64,000 nt of DNA from Apus apus (taxonomy: Eukaryota > Chordata > Aves > Apodiformes > Apodidae), in assembly GCF_020740795.1 (NCBI RefSeq), contig NC_067282.1, positions 127,405,132 through 127,469,131 on the forward strand. The letters run 5' to 3'. The notes under the pieces are model-generated. The model was given only the letters and a program-made list of their open reading frames with translations, ran no database searches and was not told where the DNA came from. Shown here piece by piece: positions 58,589 through 64,000 of the stretch (its first letter is position 1; each line of letters starts with the position of its first letter). The translations under genes were made by a program, and so were the position numbers.

Positions 58589-59239
58589 ATTGACACAAAC
58601 GTGTACACAGAGTAAGACATGGCATGAAGCATGAATGGGAGACTACCTCCCATGTGTGCATTCCTGGTGTCTTTAATCTTGATGGAGCTAGACCCATGTG
58701 TTTTTTTTCTGGGCCCTTCTCTGCCTAGGTATGTGTGTTTAGGAAGAGTCTTTTAAAGTTACATATATTCCTTTTTTTCTACTTTTAATCACAGAAAATA
58801 AAAAGTGAAATGCACTCTATCAAACATTTAAAAATGGGTTTAAAAGCCACTTAGGATTAGGAATCTCAAGCTCTAGTTTTGAAGATGAGTCTGAGTTTAT
58901 AAGCAGAATGACTTAAAACAAGTAAAATATTTATGCAACTTCCAAATATGGAAAGTGGATACCAACCAAAAAAATGCCAACAGGATAATGCCCACAAAAT
59001 AAATCAAATCAGTATTCCCCTCTAATTTGCAGTGTGTCCCAGTGCAGGTATTCACAATCTGTGGAAAGGCAGAGGAAAATCACACAGGTCTCCTCTTTCC
59101 AGCAGCTCTACTAGCAAACCTCTTCCATTTTGTTCCCTGCTTGTAGTGGCTTTGACATCATTTTGTTATTCATATAACCAGAGAACAGCAAGCAGCACTT
59201 ATCGAAATCTTAATTTGGACTAGTTTCTGATATAAACCA

Positions 59240-60250
59240 CTTTGGTTCATAACCTGCTGTCGCGAGCCTTTGCCAGGGGCATTCGGGCTGTCAGGTGCTT
59301 CCACCACCTCCCCGCCGATGTGGAGGGGTTTGGGAACAAGACCAAGGGCACACACGGGGCGCTGCCTCTCGCAGGGGAACGGCCCCTGCAGGGCCAGATG
59401 TTAGAGGGGAGGTTAGAATGCACACCCCCCCACGCCCACAAATTGTCATTAAGAGCGATGTTTGCTTTACCAATTAACCGGTTTGTTAAGGGTTAACACA
59501 CACTGAGGGATGATGTTTAGGGAAAAATGTCAGGATGACCACCAGGGATGTGTGTGCAGGCAGTAGTAACGTGCCCTTTAGGGACGTGATGCAGAAGTGC
59601 CCTTAGGGGGGTCTCTGGAGGGAGGGCTGTGGATGAAAGGAGGGGCAGGGAGGAGGCAGGAAGCCCGAGGGCAGCTCTCCTGGAAGGGGCCGCGCTGCCT
59701 GCAGGTGCGGGGAGAGGCAGGAGGACTGTGAGGAGCTGTGACCCGGCCGGGCGGCTGCTTCCCCAGCCACAGTGGGGGCCCCTCTCCACAGGCAGCAGCG
59801 GCTGCTCCCCTGGGCTGGAGCTACGGCAGGTCCTGAGGTCCCTGGTTTCGGGGGGCAGCCCCTCGCGGCGGCAGCGGCGGCAGCGGTAGCGGTTTGGTTT
59901 CCCCGGCAGCAAAAAGCGGGGGGGGAGGGGGTGGCTCCGGCCCCGACGGCTGCGGGAAGGACCCGGTGCTGCAGGGGCCAGAACCCGACACATGCACTGT
60001 TACGGCTCAGGCTGGATCCTCAGGGCAGGCAGGAAGGCAGGAAGGCAGGGCAGGCAGGGCAGGGCAGGCAGCAAGGCAGGGCAGGCAGGCAAGGCAGGCA
60101 GGGCAAAGTCCCAGCACCAGGCTCCACAGCAGGGGAGTGTCCCACGCAGGAAGTGTCTGCACAGGCCTCGGTCCCACCTGCTGAACTCGCCACCTTTTAT
60201 ACCCCAGTGACCCCCCTGTCCAGCCGGTGTCACTGCTGCAATGCATAAAC
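59240..60250. promoter_or_regulatory. Orphan CpG island
   Basis: G+C and CpG density rise sharply here. About 35-40 CpG occur in 1 kb, densest at 59640-59990 with CGG-repeat words around 59850-59900. A G-tract block (two runs of eight and five G) lies at 59918-59931. A TTTTATA word at about 60193-60199 could be a TATA element. No recognisable gene follows within the window. The most likely reading is a promoter for an untranslated first exon or lncRNA; the next gene rightward by synteny would be KCNA1. Open frames of up to 158 codons on both strands are what GC-rich DNA gives by chance. Confidence 0.6.
60018..60112 (+). repeat. GGCA/GGCAGG-type minisatellite
   Basis: About 95 bp of GGCAGGCA, GGAAGGCA and GGGCAGGGCA units adjoin the CpG island on its right side. 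It is likely polymorphic in length. Confidence 0.85.
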
Positions 60251-60539
60251 ATACTGATGTCCAGAGCCAATTGGCATCCATGAGCCCCAGGTTAGGGCTG
60301 TAATTAGCAGGGCAGTGTATGACTTGTTGCCCATTCTTCCTGCCTTGTACCACATCTGTTGTTTGGCTTTCGTTTCTCCTTGAGCAGCAGGCCTGGTTTT
60401 GGTCCCTTAGCTGGGAATAATCAGCAGAAGGCCTTGGCTGGCTTAAAAGGCATTTTGTTTAGACTTATGTGGGGAAGAAGAAGAACAGTTTCCCACACCT
60501 TCCTTTCTGCAACCATAGATCCTGAGCCCTAGAGCCTAG

Positions 60540-61100
60540 CTTGACTCTCAAAGTAACTTGGAACTGCTGGAAATCTGAGCAATAGTTTCATTCAATACTG
60601 AGCTCATGTCCAGGAGCTTTGATGAACCTAACCTGAGATTCATGCTTCTAATCAAACCTAAGCAGAGATCAGTTTTTTTCCTTGGTTTTAGTTTCATGTA
60701 AGAAGGTGCCCACCTTCCTACCTGTCTTCACCTAGAACAGGTAGTAGAACATGCAGCTATCTCCTCACAAATCACCACTAGCTTCTCAGGTTATATAAGC
60801 CAACCTCCCTGTCCTGATACTAGCAACCCACCCATTTGTGCTTCATTCTCATAAAACTTGCTTATTCTGGTTAGCATTCCCTGCAGCTACGTGGTTGGCT
60901 CTGTTCAAGTAATGACTCTCCACCCAGATGGTAGAAAGCCTAACAAGGACTCTTTTCAGAGCTATGTACAAATCATGCCATCTTCTCTTGGGTGAATTGG
61001 AGTCAACAGCTCTATAATTGCAAACCCACGCACCCACCTCTGCAAACTAGCATTCCAGGACTGTGCAGGAAAACAAAATGCCTGCCTGACCCACACAAGT
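60540..61100. repeat. Unclassified diverged repeat, copy 2
   Basis: Homologous by eye to 53187-53780 in direct orientation, about 7.3 kb away. The best-conserved blocks are 60630-60665 and 60940-61060. It contains TTATATAAG at about 60792. No flanking duplication or terminal TG..CA could be confirmed. Confidence 0.55.
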
Positions 61101-64000
61101 CTGCCGTGCCAACAAGCCTCAGTGGCTGTAAGCAGAATTAGCGATAATAGATTATTAGCTTAACTCACACAGCATTTATTGTTCGTAGCATCAGTGTGGC
61201 CATTTTCCACTGGAAAAACAGAGGTACAGCAAATAAAAATGCTGTTTACAGGTCAGGCATACATCCAGGAACAGAGCAATGGACAGTGACCGCACCACAT
61301 AGAGAGGTAATGATCTTAGTGTTAATTCAAGTGTCTTTTATATTGCTTTGCAAAAAATGGTCTGAAAGAATACTCATGTTTGCATCTTTTCTACTCGCAC
61401 ATTGTCCTAACTGTCTGACCACTTGTGTCTGAAGTAGCATGTCACCATCTCAGAAGACTCTGAAATCCCAGATCAGTGATTATCAATAAATTGCTATTTA
61501 AAATCTTAGTCATGCTAGCCTGCATAGATTGGATAAGTAAATTGCATAGTCTGTTCTGTTTCTGGATCACTGAATATCTCAGACTCTTGTTGGTCTGGAA
61601 GAAATAGTCTCATCAATACATTTTAAATAGACTTTAACTGGATTTTTGTTTTCAAAGAAATGCCACTCTTACCTGGGTTAGTATCAGTGGTGTGTCACAC
61701 TGGGCACCTCTCTTTTGTGATCACATAATAAGTTCCTCTGGTCCTTGACGCTCAGCATCTCCTCTAGAGCAAGAAGATTTGAAATAAATAAGCAGTGAGC
61801 TTGTTAGGGTATCCCAGCCATGCATGGGGGCTTACAGGCATGGCACATAGCACTCTCCTGAAGCAGTAGCTGAAAGCCAAAGCAGGTACATCCTCAGCCA
61901 TCCCAAATGGCATCAGATGTCCATGATTAAGCAATCAAACTAAGCCATGGAGATCCCATTAATAGCCAATGGAGCTGAAAGAGAACTTCTGCTTGTTTGA
62001 AGCAGGCCTTGGGTGATGGTCAGTTGGGTCACTGGGCTCCAGGAGCATGCCCTGCACACACTGGATTTCCACTGGCTGCAGACCAAGCTTCAACAACCAG
62101 CCTGCATTATCAACACTGTCACAGGCACAGTCTTCATCTAGAGCTCAGTGTCTCCCAAGGTGAGATAGCAAATGAGATTGTATAAATATAAGTCTGTTCT
62201 CCTTGATAAGAGAAGGAAGAATAAAAGGGCTAACAGACTGTATAGACCAGTAGCAGGAAAGGTGTTTTGGAATATCATTTCCAGGCATCCCTTGCAGGTT
62301 GAAAATACTAGTTGGTACTTTGTTTGTATGTGCACCTGGAATTTCATGTATGTAATAAAAACAGCTATAGCAGCCCTCTTTCAAGACTAGGGCTAAAATA
62401 TACTGTCAGTTGTGAATGCCTGTTGTCTGTGAGGTTTTGCACTGAGAATTATTACCTAGCAAAAAGTCTATTACTGTATGCACAGCATAAGTCACACCAT
62501 CTACAGCTAATGTTGGAAATGCAGTAGGCCATTTCAGCACCACACTGATCTTGCCTGCTGAGTTATTTTGTTGGCCGAACATGTAAATAATATATGAACA
62601 ATAACTAAGCTCATTTTAACTTTTGGGAATAGGCACAACTCTGTGATGCTGGTTCTTAATATTTGGAGCAGAACCAGCTCCACTGAAGCAGATGAAAATC
62701 CAGTGTTATTTGAACCTGGTCCATGACACACACCCATCTCCCTTTGGGTGACAGAACTAGCAACAACTTCCACTGTGTGGCACCTGTGCCTGCAGGTGGC
62801 CCATTAAATACTTCTGTTGTTAAAGGGCAATGGAGCTGAGTCCTTGTATAGGCATGGACCCAGCAAAGAGCACTTGAACCTCATTTGACTTCAGTAAGAC
62901 TATGTGTGTGTTTGAACAGCTGCTTGAGGACAGTGTTGAATCAAGCTCTACATGTCTAATAAAAAGCCCTGTTCATCTCTGAGCATACATGGTTAAAGCC
63001 ATCCATCACATTGAAATAATGATATTGTAGGGTAGGAGATATGACTATTTTTATGGCTATGTGTAATATTTTTCCCCCACACCAAAGTGATATCTGGGTG
63101 ATAAATGTGTAGGATTCCTGCTCACCTGTCTGAAGGAACAGAGGAGGCTGGCCAGGTGTGGTTCCTTGTTCCTGTTTACACGGGCAGCACTGATGGAATA
63201 GTGGAAAGGGCCAGGCTGTAAACTGGTACTGATCAGCCTGCAGATGCCCTTTTGCAAGCAGCACATCCACAGGCTGATGCAGAACAGGAACTTCTTATTT
63301 ACACAGCTCACCATCTGCATTGAAGTACCACCATCTTTCCATCTGTGTATACAAACTGGGATGCTGCTCCCACCAGCAGCAGGGCCTGGTTAACCCATTG
63401 TAGCCTTCCTAGAATCCAGTCTTCTCCCATTTCTGACATTATCTTTTCTCCCCCCGCTAAGGAGAGCTGCTGTAATTTGGACCTGCATGACACAGTTGTA
63501 ACCACTCAATGCTAGACAGATCAAGGAAATGAAGCAATACATGGAAATGGAGGACTCGTGGTATTACATAACCTGCTGAAGCTTCACTGTTAAATATTTA
63601 TGTGTTCTGTTGGTTTCTACCTAAGGAAGAGCCATTAGTTGAAATAAAAATAAGATTTATTTTTTTTTCTTAGTTAGTGAAGGCAGGAATGAGTCATGGT
63701 CAGTTGTATTCAGGTATGCAGTAGCTAGAGGATTAAACCATGACAAATGACAAGACCATCAGTCACAGAGCTCAGTTAAGCGCTGCAGCCTCTGTGGATT
63801 TAATCACAGTCAGATGCCATGTCCCTCTCTGCAGTTACTAAAGTGATGGTTATAATTTTTTCAGTGAAGATATCTTCATCAGGTAGTATGCTAATGCTGC
63901 AGTTTTCCTAGCAAAGACTAATGTAATCTTCTAATGGTTTCACAGTTACACTAAAGCTACAGGATGGAAAGGACCATGAAGCAGGATCATCAGATGAAGC
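61101..64000. other. Intergenic DNA, nothing recognised
   Basis: AT-rich and motif-free. The last 40 bases (GATGGAAAGGACCATGAAG near 63963) faintly resemble a reversed CR1 3' end but run out of the window. Confidence 0.4.

Larger units (their letters stand above)
53781..59239. other. Intergenic DNA, nothing recognised
   Basis: A purine tract at 56138-56185 (GAAAAA/AAGGAAAAA) and two small tandem duplications (58263-58302 and 58553-58588) are the only repeats noticed. No frame carries a recognised motif. Confidence 0.45.

Noticed and set aside
59517..59993. 158-codon frame on the - strand in the orphan CpG island
   Set aside because: Pro/Arg/Leu-rich, with an equally long frame on the + strand; typical of CpG-island DNA without coding constraint.
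63950..64000. Possible reversed CR1 3' end at the right edge
   Set aside because: Only GATGGAAAGGACCATGAAG resembles a CR1 3' UTR and no octamer tail is present; too little sequence to support it.

Overview
The window is vertebrate nuclear DNA, almost certainly from a bird. The interspersed repeats are dominated by CR1 LINEs, recognisable by 3' tails built from ATTCTATG-type octamers and by 5' truncation. One LTR element begins TGTCCTGGTTT, as many avian ERV LTRs do. No prokaryotic-style operon, CRISPR array or tRNA/rRNA gene was seen.

The only intact gene recognised is KCNA6 (Kv1.6, a Shaker-type voltage-gated potassium channel), a single uninterrupted coding exon on the + strand at 4354-5907. 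It sits in a CpG- and G-rich block (about 3470-4750) that is probably its promoter and 5' UTR region. In mammals KCNA6, KCNA1 and KCNA5 form a tandem cluster. No second channel exon appears in the following 58 kb, so most of the window is best read as the KCNA6-KCNA1 intergenic region, assuming synteny is conserved.

Layout. 1-3470: intergenic DNA with one reverse CR1 and a small tandem duplication carrying YY1-like motifs. 3470-5907: CpG island and KCNA6. 5908-12 kb: probable long 3' UTR, then unique sequence. 12-20 kb: six CR1 pieces, from an ancient relic to a 1.6-kb copy, plus small simple repeats. 20.1-22 kb: MIR-like SINE fossils. 22-29 kb: unique sequence. 29.1-34.5 kb: a dense nest made of a CR1 ORF1 piece, an env-less decayed ERV on the - strand, and three CR1 copies end to end, one with a 430-codon open reverse transcriptase frame. 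34.8-36 kb: an ancient CR1/L3-like relic. 36-43.4 kb: mostly unique, with one CR1. 43.46-46.09 kb: a CR1 that kept both its 5' and 3' parts but lost its middle. 47.98-49.56 kb: another long CR1. 50-59.2 kb: mostly unique, with an ancient CR1 relic and an unclassified repeat. 59.24-60.25 kb: an orphan CpG island and a GGCA-type minisatellite. 60.5-61.1 kb: a second, diverged copy of the unclassified repeat. 61.1-64 kb: nothing recognised.

The window does not show a new multi-gene system. The points most worth following are the orphan CpG island (possible distal promoter), the diverged 0.5-0.6 kb repeat pair 7.3 kb apart, the CR1 reverse transcriptase frame whose ATG comes from the tail of the preceding CR1, and the nested ERV. 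All identifications are by eye; no alignment or database search was run.
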